64,000 bases of DNA from positions 98,414 to 162,413 of the forward strand of contig CCFG01000005.1 in assembly GCA_000752215.1 (NCBI GenBank), in the 5' to 3' direction. A program made the position numbers and the translations under genes. A model generated the notes under the pieces. It did no database searches. It saw only the letters and a list, made by a program, of their open reading frames with translations, and was not told the origin of the DNA. Of this stretch, positions 17,093 through 25,409 are shown in pieces; position 1 is the stretch's first letter, and each line of letters begins with the position of its first letter. Source of the stretch: a bacterium MS4 (GTDB lineage Bacteria > Bacillota > Clostridia > Oscillospirales > Acutalibacteraceae).

Positions 17093-17362
17093 ATGGCGAA
17101 TCTGATTTTTGATTATGACGGCACCTTGCACGAAAGTCTGTACATCTACGCACCCGCTTTCCGTCTCGGCTATTCGCATCTTATCAGGAAGGGGCTGATC
17201 CCCGACAAAGATTTTTCCGACACTGGAATCAGCTCTGGCTTGATTTTTCCGCAAAAGACAGTGGGGAAACTTGATACCCGGGTTGCCACAGATGGAAAGA
17301 GATTTGTGCAGGGATCATTGGCGGGAGATGATACGTTCTCGTCAGACAGCGCATGGAGATAA
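17093..17362 (+). pseudogene. Decayed HAD-superfamily hydrolase remnant
   Basis: The first 40 or so codons read as a HAD phosphatase N-terminus, with the nucleophile motif DYDGTLHES near residues 7-15 and a helix like YAPAFRLGYSHL. After FSD (about 17220) similarity in this frame fades. The matching continuation, a WLDFSAKD-like segment, appears in another frame and soon hits TGA. The open frame ends at 89 codons, against more than 200 for intact relatives. This is most simply a frameshifted, truncated gene. It sits where a flavin-pathway phosphatase could once have completed the rib operon. Confidence 0.7.
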
Positions 17363-17385
17363 TAAGGAGTAGTGTTGGGAAAAAA

Positions 17386-17423
17386 ATTTGGGAATCGAGA
17401 GCTAAAACACCCGATTCCCAAAT
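17386..17423 (-). terminator. Terminator of the araC-type gene
   Basis: The 12-base arms ATTTGGGAATCG and CGATTCCCAAAT pair perfectly. On the minus strand the stem is followed by TTTTTTT, so it ends transcription of the regulator gene just downstream of its stop. It could also slow transcription arriving from the rib operon. Confidence 0.82.
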
Positions 17424-17430
17424 ATCACTT

Positions 17431-18405
17431 TTATCCTTGTCGCTCCCACATGGCTTTTCGGAATTCCAGGGGCAATACGCCCTTGGCACTACGGAACAGC
17501 TCGGCGAAATGCCCTGCGGCGGTATAGCCCACAGCTTTTGCCACCTCTCCAACCGGCAGGTCGGTATAGGCCAACAGATGCTCCGCTTGGTCAATGCGCA
17601 CCCGCTGGATGTAGTCGGCCACAGTGCAGTCAAAGTAGATTTTGAAACTGCGTTTGAGCTTGGTTGTACCCATACAGGCAATCTTTGCCAGCATCTCGAT
17701 GGAAAGGGAATCGGCATAATGGTCGCCGATGTAAGCTGAGAGACTCTGGAGCATGACCTGGTCCGACTCTGGAACAGGCACTGTCCTGCGTTCATTTAGC
17801 TTCCGGTGCCGTTCGAAGACCAGAGAGAGTGCCTCTGCTGCCTTGGCATCATAATAAAGTGTAGCGGGCAGGCCCTGCCCCTGATATCGCCACAGTTCCC
17901 GCAGCAGCCGGGACATTTCAGGAAAGTCAGCTGTCTCGTCCAGGCTCCGAAAGGCGTCGGCAGGACTCTGGTAGAGATCGCCGAACTGTTCCTTTAAATA
18001 GGCCTCATAATAGGCCGGGCGGTATTCGATGCCGATGGAGCGGATGGGCACGCCCCGGTGAATGAGGGCGCGATAGGGATGATAGCCCCCGAGAAAGCTC
18101 TTGACTACATGGCAGTTCAGCTTCCGGTAGGGCTGAAGCTCTTCCCCGGAGATAGATTCATACCAGGTCACACTCAGGCATTCAGGGATAGACATGTTCG
18201 TTACCGTGTCCTCCCGAAACCAGAAGTCGTGGATTTTGATGTTATAGCGGTCTCCCGCTTCGTAAACCCAGTAGTATCCGCCGCCGCCATCGCCTGTCAA
18301 CTGCCAGCATTCACCCTCTGCAGGAAAACCCTCCGGCACGGAGCAGGGCTTGAAGTGCATTGCTTCAAACAACTTCCGGTAGTAACTGCTTTTCGTTTCT
18401 TTCAT
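17431..18405 (-). CDS. AraC-family transcriptional regulator
   Basis: This 324-residue protein has a C-terminal double helix-turn-helix domain (about residues 225-320, including LAKIACMGTTKLKRSFK and VGEVAKAVGYTAAGHFAELF) and a large N-terminal sensing domain of no obvious fold. The start is ATG 18405, with AGGAGG 5 bases upstream; the six earlier codons are dropped. It is divergent from the ABC/ECF operon at 18530 and probably activates it. The layout resembles YbtA-type regulators next to siderophore ABC transporters (known for Yersinia ybtA-ybtPQ); the link is inferred. Confidence 0.9.
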   Translation of the reverse strand: MKETKSSYYRKLFEAMHFKPCSVPEGFPAEGECWQLTGDGGGGYYWVYEAGDRYNIKIHDFWFREDTVTNMSIPECLSVTWYESISGEELQPYRKLNCHVVKSFLGGYHPYRALIHRGVPIRSIGIEYRPAYYEAYLKEQFGDLYQSPADAFRSLDETADFPEMSRLLRELWRYQGQGLPATLYYDAKAAEALSLVFERHRKLNERRTVPVPESDQVMLQSLSAYIGDHYADSLSIEMLAKIACMGTTKLKRSFKIYFDCTVADYIQRVRIDQAEHLLAYTDLPVGEVAKAVGYTAAGHFAELFRSAKGVLPLEFRKAMWERQG

Positions 18406-18468
18406 GGACGCCTCCTGTTCCAATCGGACGTTTCTTTACCACAAAAAGACCGACTCTGTTAAAAGACA

Positions 18469-18497
18469 TTGTACCAGAAAACCGATCGATATACAAT
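18469..18497 (+). promoter_or_regulatory. Possible promoter of the ABC/ECF operon
   Basis: TTGTAC (18469-18474) and TACAAT (18492-18497) are separated by 17 bases, about 30 bases before the ribosome site of the first ABC gene. The weak -35 fits a promoter that needs the divergent AraC activator. Confidence 0.45.
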
Positions 18498-18529
18498 ACA
18501 GTCAGGCCAAATGAAAGGAGGGATTTCCC

Positions 18530-20290
18530 ATGAAATCCGATAAAAAGGGCTTTGCACTGCTGCTGGAATGGGCAGGAAAAGATCGGCGGTATCTCTATGC
18601 CTCAATCGTTCTGGCTCTGCTGTCCAGTCTCAGTACCATTGTCCCCTATTTTGCATTTTATAAAATCATCGACGCCGTGGTGCTGGGAACCTGCGACCTT
18701 GCCTTCGCCTTAAAATGGGCGGCCATCGTACTCATCGCCACGGCTGTAAGAGTGTGCTGCAACCTGGCGGCCACCCTCGCCTCCCACAGGGGCGCCTACA
18801 ACACCCTGTTCCGGGTGCGCTGCATGGTGACCGAACATATGGCAAAGATGCCGCTGGGCGCCTTGAATGAACGCAGCACCGGCGAGATCAAGTACGTGAT
18901 GAACGAGAGTATCGAAAAGCTGGAGTTGTTTTTGGCCCATAACCTGCCGGAGCTGGTGCTCTATCTTTCCGGGCCCATCGTTATGTTTCTCTATCTGCTC
19001 ACGGTAAACGCGGCGCTGGCCCTGCTCAGTATTGTGCCGATCTTCCTTGTAGCCGCAGTGATGGCCCTTATGTTTCAGCGCTTCGGCAAGTTCATGCCCG
19101 AGGTCAACGCGAGCAGCGGCAATCTGTCCAGCTCCATCCATGAGTATGTGAACGGCATGCGCCTCATCAAGGCCTATCACATGGGCGCGCAGTCCTTCAA
19201 AAAGTATTCCTCCGCCATCGAGGCGCAGCACAGGATGTGGGGCGCCATTTCCAAAGCCACCGGGCCCCTTTACGCCGCCTATGTGGTGTTGCTGGAATGT
19301 GGTATTTTATTTCTTGTTCCTCTTGGCGGGTATTTTTTCGTCCGCGGCTCCATCAGCGCCGGCGTGCTGCTGCTCTTCGCCTTTGTGGGAACGCAGTATC
19401 TCACCGATATCCGTCCGTTACAGGAGCTGGGGTCCAATTTGTCCTATGTGCTCAATGGAGTCAATCAGGTGAAGGAAATCCTGGAAACCCCAGTGTTCGG
19501 CGACGGCCGGCCCTTTCCAAAACGGCACGACATCGAGCTTCGGAACGTATCCTTTTCTTATACGGAGGGCGAACCGGTACTGGAGCATGTGGATCTGCAT
19601 ATTGCCCACGGTGAGCGGGTCGCCTTCGTGGGGGTGTCCGGCGCAGGCAAAAGTACGCTGGTGCAGCTCATTTCCCGGTTCTACGATGTATCGGAGGGCA
19701 GCATCGCCATCGGAGGCGTGGATGTAAAGGATATCGACTACGAGCAGCTTTTGCAGAACATCTCGGTGGTGTTCCAGAGTAGTTTCTTAACCCGTGGAAG
19801 CGTGTTTGAAAACATTGCTATGGGTAACCAAGCCGTCACGCTGGAGGAGGTTCGTACCGCGGCACGAGAGGCTCAAATCGACGGGTTCATCATGTCTCTG
19901 CCGGACGGATATGAAACCAAAGTGGGCAGCTATGGCACCCGCTTCTCCGGGGGACAGAAGCAGCGCATCTGCATCGCCCGGGCCATCCTCAAAAATGCGC
20001 CTATCCTCATTCTGGATGAGGCAACCAGTGCCGCCGACCCGGAAAACCAGGTGGAGATTGACCGGGCTATTGAAAATCTCTGTCAGGGAAAAACCGTCAT
20101 TATCGTGGCTCACCGGCTGGGCATTGTCCAGGGCTGTGACCGCATTGCGGTGGTGGAAAAACGCGGCATCAGCCGGATCGGCAGCTTTGACGATATGAGG
20201 GAGAGCAGTCCCTATTTCGCGGGGGCCTGGCGAGACTACAACGCCGCCCGGAGCATCCGCTACAGCCTGAAGGGAGGAAAAGAAGAATGA
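18530..20290 (+). CDS. ABC half-transporter, fused membrane and ATPase domains (YbtP/IrtA-like candidate)
   Basis: This 586-residue protein has an N-terminal six-helix exporter-fold domain (about 20-300) and a C-terminal ATPase with Walker A GVSGAGKST, signature FSGGQKQR and Walker B LILDEATSA. GGAGG precedes ATG 18530. Its stop overlaps the start of the second half-transporter, so the two very likely form a heterodimer. Exporter-fold pairs beside AraC regulators include the siderophore importers YbtPQ and IrtAB, but drug or peptide export is also possible. Co-occurrence with an ECF system favours metal, siderophore or vitamin handling. Confidence 0.88.
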   Translation: MKSDKKGFALLLEWAGKDRRYLYASIVLALLSSLSTIVPYFAFYKIIDAVVLGTCDLAFALKWAAIVLIATAVRVCCNLAATLASHRGAYNTLFRVRCMVTEHMAKMPLGALNERSTGEIKYVMNESIEKLELFLAHNLPELVLYLSGPIVMFLYLLTVNAALALLSIVPIFLVAAVMALMFQRFGKFMPEVNASSGNLSSSIHEYVNGMRLIKAYHMGAQSFKKYSSAIEAQHRMWGAISKATGPLYAAYVVLLECGILFLVPLGGYFFVRGSISAGVLLLFAFVGTQYLTDIRPLQELGSNLSYVLNGVNQVKEILETPVFGDGRPFPKRHDIELRNVSFSYTEGEPVLEHVDLHIAHGERVAFVGVSGAGKSTLVQLISRFYDVSEGSIAIGGVDVKDIDYEQLLQNISVVFQSSFLTRGSVFENIAMGNQAVTLEEVRTAAREAQIDGFIMSLPDGYETKVGSYGTRFSGGQKQRICIARAILKNAPILILDEATSAADPENQVEIDRAIENLCQGKTVIIVAHRLGIVQGCDRIAVVEKRGISRIGSFDDMRESSPYFAGAWRDYNAARSIRYSLKGGKEE

Positions 20291-21990
20291 ACCATAATGT
20301 TTTTAAAATGGGAGGAAAACTGAAGGCCTCTATTGCGGGCGTTGTGATCGAAGGTTTGCTCGGCGGCTGCAATTTTCTGGTGCTGTTTCAGGTACTGCAC
20401 CTGATCTTTGACCAAAGCATCGGCTTTGCCGATATATTGCGGGCCACCGGCATGCTGGTGCTGCTCTTTGCGCTTCGTCTCATCCTCTATATGACGGCTT
20501 ATACCGGCAGCCAGACCGGCGGCGCGGATGCAAGCCGGAATATCCGCATTGCTATTGGAGATAAGCTCAAGCGCATCCCACTGGGCCTGTTCACCAAAAA
20601 CCGTACCGGCTTTTACATCAACGCCGCCACCAGCGAGGTCGGGGATTACGAGCAGATATTGACACACAAGGCTGCGGACATCACTAAATACTGCATCTTG
20701 TTGTTTATGGTGGGACTCTATGCCTGCACCCTATCCCTGCCTATCGGACTCATCGTCCTGATATCGACACTGCTGATTATCCCGGCCATGGCGATGTCCA
20801 TCCGGCAGGTACATAGCTACGGCACCCGAAAAAACCAGGCACGGGAAGAAAATGTCAGCGCCATTACCGAGTATCTCACCGGCAGCCAGACACTGCGCTC
20901 CTATGCGCTGGTGGGTGCCAAAAACGAGTCGGTGACCGAGGCCATGCGGGAATATTCCAATGTCAGTTACGAATATGAAAAGGCGATTCTACCAATCGGA
21001 TTCGGTTTTGTCTTCTGCAGCTATGTGGCGTTGGCGGCGGCCATCATACTGTCGGTGCAGGGTTGGCTTTCCGGAACGCTGGAGCCGGCCGCCGTGATTT
21101 TACTGATTATGCTGCCCATCTTTGTGGCGAAACTGAACCTGACTCTGTTTATTGACCTGACAGCCTACCGCAATTTGCTTATCTCCAAAAAGAAGATCAG
21201 CGGCATCCTTGCGGAAGAGGAGGAACCGGCCGAAGATGCATCCTTCTCCCCCAAGAGCACCGAGATTCGGTTTGAGGACGTGGACTTCTCCTATGTTGAG
21301 GGAGAGCCGGTACTGCGCGGGGCCAGCTTTACCATTCCCGCGCGCAGCCTTACCGCCATCGTGGGCGACTCCGGCGCGGGCAAATCCACCATACTCAACC
21401 TAATCTCCAAGTATTACGCGCCCCAGCGCGGGAGCGTCACCATCGGCGGCTGCAACATTGCAAACGCTCCGTCCGAGCAGGTACTGTCGTATATCAGCCT
21501 GGTAGATCAGGATGTATTCCTCTTCAACGATACGGTCCGCAATAACATCCGCTATGCCCGGCCGGGCGCCACTGATGCGGACATTGAGGCTGCCTGCCGT
21601 CTTTCCAACTGTGACGGTTTTATTCAAGCGATGGAACAGGGCTACGACACCGGGATCGGTGAAAACGGCAACCGGCTCTCGGGCGGCGAGCGCCAGCGGC
21701 TCAGCGTGGCGCGGGCCATCCTGAAGGACAGCCCCATCATTTTGCTCGATGAGGCCACCGCCTCTCTGGATATCGAAAACGAACTGCTGGTGAAGCAGGC
21801 GGTGACAAATCTGCTGGATGCCGATAAAACCGTGGTGATGATTGCCCACACCCTGCCTATTGTGAAGCACGCGGACAAGATCCTGGTATTGGACGGCGGC
21901 TGCGTGACGGAGACCGGCACCCATGATGAACTGATTGCCGCCGGCGGGAAGTATGCGGCCATGTGGGCGGCGTCTCAGACATTGAGATAG
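20287..21990 (+). CDS. ABC half-transporter, partner of the preceding gene (YbtQ/IrtB-like candidate)
   Basis: The second exporter-fold half-transporter has 567 residues, with membrane helices in about 1-290 and an ATPase domain with GDSGAGKST, LSGGERQR and LLDEATAS. It overlaps the previous gene by four bases (ATGA), a sign of fixed stoichiometry. Both ATPases look intact, with the catalytic Glu after Walker B. A GGAGG site lies in the end of the upstream gene. The substrate direction cannot be deduced from sequence alone. Confidence 0.88.
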   Translation: MNHNVFKMGGKLKASIAGVVIEGLLGGCNFLVLFQVLHLIFDQSIGFADILRATGMLVLLFALRLILYMTAYTGSQTGGADASRNIRIAIGDKLKRIPLGLFTKNRTGFYINAATSEVGDYEQILTHKAADITKYCILLFMVGLYACTLSLPIGLIVLISTLLIIPAMAMSIRQVHSYGTRKNQAREENVSAITEYLTGSQTLRSYALVGAKNESVTEAMREYSNVSYEYEKAILPIGFGFVFCSYVALAAAIILSVQGWLSGTLEPAAVILLIMLPIFVAKLNLTLFIDLTAYRNLLISKKKISGILAEEEEPAEDASFSPKSTEIRFEDVDFSYVEGEPVLRGASFTIPARSLTAIVGDSGAGKSTILNLISKYYAPQRGSVTIGGCNIANAPSEQVLSYISLVDQDVFLFNDTVRNNIRYARPGATDADIEAACRLSNCDGFIQAMEQGYDTGIGENGNRLSGGERQRLSVARAILKDSPIILLDEATASLDIENELLVKQAVTNLLDADKTVVMIAHTLPIVKHADKILVLDGGCVTETGTHDELIAAGGKYAAMWAASQTLR

Positions 21991-22162
21991 AACGGCGTGT
22001 TCCAAACGGACGCTTTTTTATTACATTTGGACGAACTCCTTTCACTCCAATTGCGAAAGCGCATCATATTTTGTATGATGGGTTTTGGGTTAGCAATGTC
22101 TAACCAAATACATATTGCCTCTTTCCTACAGCAATTCCATTTCAGTTTGCGAGACAAAACAC

Positions 22163-22195
22163 GTTCTTTCCCCCGCCTTCGGCGGGGGAAAGAAC
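22163..22195. repeat. Very stable 15-base-pair hairpin upstream of the ECF S gene
   Basis: The arms GTTCTTTCCCCCGCC and GGCGGGGGAAAGAAC pair perfectly around a TTC loop. No T-tract follows on either strand, so it is not a standard terminator. It sits in a 277-base gap between the ABC pair and the ECF genes. It may be a dispersed repeat, an mRNA processing site or an expression divider. Confidence 0.6.
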
Positions 22196-22267
22196 GCAAC
22201 CTTGTTGCAAAATCGACTGGAAATGCTGTAGTTACAGGACGGGGCAATGGCAAGAGGAGGTTTCTAC

Positions 22268-22879
22268 ATGGTAAATCAAAAAGTTTCCAATCAAAAGGGA
22301 CTGACGGTCAAAGACCTGGTGACTACCGGTATTTTTGCAGCGCTTATTTGGGTGACGATGCTGATCGGCGGTCTGCCCTTTGCGCCGAATCCACTGCTGA
22401 CATTTTATATGCCTTTGGGCGGCGCGCTGCTGGGTGGTCCTGTCTTTCTGCTGCTGGTGGCCAAGGTGCCCAAGCGCGGCCCCATTTCCATCGTCGGCAT
22501 TTTAGCCGGTTTGATTTTTTTTGCCACCGGTATGCACTGGGCCATGGATCTGGGATATGTTCTGGGCGGCCTTCTGGGTGATCTGATTGCCGGAACCAAA
22601 AAGTACCGCAGCGTGAAGCTCAACATCGTGGCGTATATCTGCCTGTGTCTGGGAGCTACCGGCTCCTACATAGCGTTTTTTGCGGATCCCACTGCGTGGA
22701 GCAGCCTGATGCTCAACGGGGGCACGGCCCAAAGCTATCTGGACGCCATGAACGGCGCGGCGCAGGGATGGATGCTGCCGGTGATCCTGCTGGGTACCGT
22801 TGTGGTCGGCGCTTTCAGCGGCTACGTGGGCAGCAAACTGCTGAAGAAGCAGTTTGAAAAGGCTGGCATTACCGCATGA
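22268..22879 (+). CDS. ECF transporter S component, MptD/Trep_Strep family
   Basis: This integral membrane substrate-capture subunit has about six hydrophobic segments in 203 residues. Typical of the MptD family are GLTVKDLVTTGIFAALIWV near residues 10-28, the FYMPLGGALLGGPVFLLL segment and GLLGDLIAG. The start is ATG 22268 (MVNQK), with GGAGG 7 bases upstream; the ATG seven codons earlier lacks a site. Its stop overlaps ecfT (ATGA). Its ligand is unknown; the family is often found with dedicated T and A components, as here. Confidence 0.85.
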   Translation: MVNQKVSNQKGLTVKDLVTTGIFAALIWVTMLIGGLPFAPNPLLTFYMPLGGALLGGPVFLLLVAKVPKRGPISIVGILAGLIFFATGMHWAMDLGYVLGGLLGDLIAGTKKYRSVKLNIVAYICLCLGATGSYIAFFADPTAWSSLMLNGGTAQSYLDAMNGAAQGWMLPVILLGTVVVGAFSGYVGSKLLKKQFEKAGITA

Positions 22880-23595
22880 GCGGTAAAATAAAAGCGGGAC
22901 TGTGGTTTGATCCGAGGACAAAACTCCTTTTGCTGCTTTTGACTGCACTGGGCGCCACTATGGCGCCCAGTCTTATGTATGAGCTGGGTCTGGTGATGCT
23001 GGTGGCCTTGATGGCGCTGGTGTGCGGTGAGTGGAGGAAGTCCGCCCTCGGCCTTCCGGCTTACCTGCTTTTTTATCTGCTGACCCTTGCCGTTATGCAA
23101 ACAGACGGTTCGTCACTCCAAACCACGTTGATGGCTTTTCTGGGCCTTTTCCATAAGGTCTATCCCTGTGGTTTTTTGGCAGGGGTTATGATCTCCACAA
23201 CAAAAGTCAGCGAGTTCCTCTCTGCCATGAGCCGTATCCACGCGCCGAAAAAGTTGGTGATCCCCTTCGCCGTGATGCTGCGCTATATGCCCGCCATCCG
23301 GGAGGACTGGCATTTTATCAAGGATGCCATGCAGCTGCGGGATGTGTCCCCCAACCTTGCGGGACTTCTGACCCACCCGGTCAGAACGGTAGAGTGCGTA
23401 TATGTTCCCCTGATGATGGCGGCTTCCAAGGCAGCGGACGAGCTCTCCATCGCCTCGGTCACCCGGGGCATTGAAAATCCCCGCCCCCGCACCTGCCTGG
23501 TGCAAATCTGTTTTCGGGCCGCAGACCTACTCGCTGTTGTATGCTTCGCCGCGTATCTTGCGGCAGGACTGTTTTGGAAGGAGGCGTTTTTATGA
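22876..23595 (+). CDS. ecfT: ECF transporter transmembrane component EcfT
   Basis: This 239-residue scaffold subunit transmits ATPase movement to the S component. It begins KAGLWFDPRTKLLLLLLTAL, the standard EcfT/CbiQ opening, and holds the coupling-helix motif region AMQLRDVSP (an A-R-G-like motif) near 155 and ASVTRGIENP near 196. It is joined to the S gene and to the ATPase gene by ATGA overlaps. A dedicated T component suggests a group I, single-substrate ECF system. Confidence 0.88.
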   Translation: MSGKIKAGLWFDPRTKLLLLLLTALGATMAPSLMYELGLVMLVALMALVCGEWRKSALGLPAYLLFYLLTLAVMQTDGSSLQTTLMAFLGLFHKVYPCGFLAGVMISTTKVSEFLSAMSRIHAPKKLVIPFAVMLRYMPAIREDWHFIKDAMQLRDVSPNLAGLLTHPVRTVECVYVPLMMAASKAADELSIASVTRGIENPRPRTCLVQICFRAADLLAVVCFAAYLAAGLFWKEAFL

Positions 23596-25052
23596 TCGAA
23601 TGGAAGGGCGTTTCCTTCACCTACCCCGGTCAGGAATCCGATGGGTTGCAGCAGGTAAACCTCAGCATTTCCGAGGGCGAGTGCGTTCTTTTCTGCGGTC
23701 GCAGCGGCTGCGGAAAAACCACCATGCTGAGGCTGGTCAACGGCCTGATTCCGAGCTTCTTTCCCGGCGAGGGAGACGGCGCGGCGTATTTGGAAGGGCA
23801 GGACTGCTCGGAAATCCCAATGTACCGTCTGGCGGAACGTGTTGGATCGGTATTCCAGAATCCGCGAACGCAGTTTTTCAACGTAGATACCGACAGTGAG
23901 ATCGCCTTTGGCATGGAAAACCAGGCACTTCCGCCGACGGAATTGGCGCGGCGGGTGGAGCAGACCGCCCGAGAACTGAACCTTGAGGCGCTGCGGGGCA
24001 GAAGTATCTTTGCCCTTTCCGGCGGGGAGAAGCAAAAAATCGCTTTTGCCTCCGTCTATGCCATGAATCCGGACATCTATTTGCTGGATGAACCCTCCTC
24101 CAATCTGGATATGGACTCCATTCGCGCGCTCAAGGAGTACTTAAAGCTCATCAAGGCCCAGGGGAAAACCATCCTGATTGCGGAACATCGGCTTTACTAC
24201 CTCATGGAGCTGGTGGACAAAATCATCTATCTGGAGCGTGGGCGGATCAAAGGAATCTATACGCCAAAAGAACTGGCCGCGCTTTCACAGGGGCAACGGG
24301 CTTCCATGGGCCTGCGCGCCGTGAATCTGCAGCAGCTTCGTCCTCAAAAACGTGCGAAAAGCGCACAGGTACCGATTCTAGCACTTAAAAATGTAAGGCT
24401 ATGCTACCAGAAAAAGACGGTGCTGGAAAACATCTGCCTGCAGGCCGCCCGCGGCGAAATCATCGCCGTGGTAGGGCACAACGGCACCGGCAAGACCACC
24501 TTTTCCCGGGCTCTCTGCGGCCTGCACAAGGGCTGCGAGGGAGAGTTTCTTTGGGGCGGGAAGCCTCTCAACGCCAAGACTCGCCGAAAACGGTCTTATC
24601 TCGTTATGCAGGATGTGGGATACCAATTGTTTGCGGAAAGCGTGGAAAAGGAGTGTGTGTTCGGGATCAAAAACCCGAATGCGGCGCTGGCGGACAGGAC
24701 ATTGGAGGATCTGGGGCTCTCTTCTTTCCGGGAGAAGCACCCCAACACCCTGTCCGGCGGACAGAAGCAGCGGCTGGCGGTGGCGGTGAGTATGGTGTGC
24801 GGCAAGGACATTCTGGTGTTCGACGAGCCGACCAGCGGCCTCGATCACGACAGCATGACCCAGGTGGCAGCCCTGATGGAGCGGTTGGCGGAGCAGGGCG
24901 GCATCCTGTTTGTGGTGACCCACGATTATGAGCTGGTTTGCCGGGTCTGTACCCGGGTTGTCCATTTTGATGAAGGCGAAATGCCGGACGATCTGCCCGT
25001 TACAGTGGAGAACGAGGGGAAAATACGAGAACTGTTTCATCTTCAACCGTAA
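23592..25052 (+). CDS. ECF transporter ATPase, tandem fused A1-A2
   Basis: This 486-residue protein carries two ABC ATPase domains in one chain: domain 1 (1 to about 235) with GRSGCGKTT, LSGGEKQK and LLDEPSSNLD, and domain 2 (about 265-480) with GHNGTGKTT, LSGGQKQR and VFDEPTSGLD. The true start is ATG 23592 (MIEWKG), preceded by GGAGG and overlapping the ecfT stop. It replaces separate EcfA1 and EcfA2. Both halves look catalytically complete. Confidence 0.9.
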   Translation: MIEWKGVSFTYPGQESDGLQQVNLSISEGECVLFCGRSGCGKTTMLRLVNGLIPSFFPGEGDGAAYLEGQDCSEIPMYRLAERVGSVFQNPRTQFFNVDTDSEIAFGMENQALPPTELARRVEQTARELNLEALRGRSIFALSGGEKQKIAFASVYAMNPDIYLLDEPSSNLDMDSIRALKEYLKLIKAQGKTILIAEHRLYYLMELVDKIIYLERGRIKGIYTPKELAALSQGQRASMGLRAVNLQQLRPQKRAKSAQVPILALKNVRLCYQKKTVLENICLQAARGEIIAVVGHNGTGKTTFSRALCGLHKGCEGEFLWGGKPLNAKTRRKRSYLVMQDVGYQLFAESVEKECVFGIKNPNAALADRTLEDLGLSSFREKHPNTLSGGQKQRLAVAVSMVCGKDILVFDEPTSGLDHDSMTQVAALMERLAEQGGILFVVTHDYELVCRVCTRVVHFDEGEMPDDLPVTVENEGKIRELFHLQP

Positions 25053-25054
25053 TT

Positions 25055-25189
25055 ATGGCGTCGGTTCCTGGGACACCAGCGATTCGCCATCATATCAGTG
25101 AGATTCGCAAGGCTTTGGTGGAGTTGACCGAGCGGGACTGCATTGAAACAGTTTGGGGCATTGGGTATAGGTTCCAGGAAGAGAAATAG
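25055..25189 (+). pseudogene. Remnant of an OmpR-type response regulator C-terminus
   Basis: This 44-codon open frame ends RHHISEIRKALVEL, then IETVWGIGYRF. That is the last helix and beta-hairpin wing of an OmpR/PhoB winged-helix domain, where intact proteins read HIxxLRKKL...IxTVRGxGYxF. Receiver domain and most of the DNA-binding domain are absent. It starts two bases after the ECF ATPase stop, with no ribosome site of its own. It is most simply the scar of a deletion or insertion that brought the ECF operon here. Confidence 0.7.
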
Positions 25190-25191
25190 AT

Positions 25192-25230
25192 AGGAAGGAT
25201 CGGCGCTGTTGCCGATCCTTCCTATTTTAT
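25192..25230 (+). terminator. Terminator of the ABC/ECF operon
   Basis: A perfect 13-base stem (AGGAAGGATCGGC with GCCGATCCTTCCT) is followed by ATTTTAT. It closes the operon directly after the response-regulator remnant. Confidence 0.85.
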
Positions 25231-25409
25231 CGTTTCCTGTCGGGTACTTATACTTTCCTTCTAATCGATTTACGAAAATCTAATATTTGACTCATGATAT
25301 TTAGGACAACACCGCATAACGGGAGAAAAGGACCTGCGAGAAAGAACAAACGGAGTACGATTTTTCAAATACAGAATTGTGACCGGGGCTGCGGATACCC
25401 TTTGCCTTT

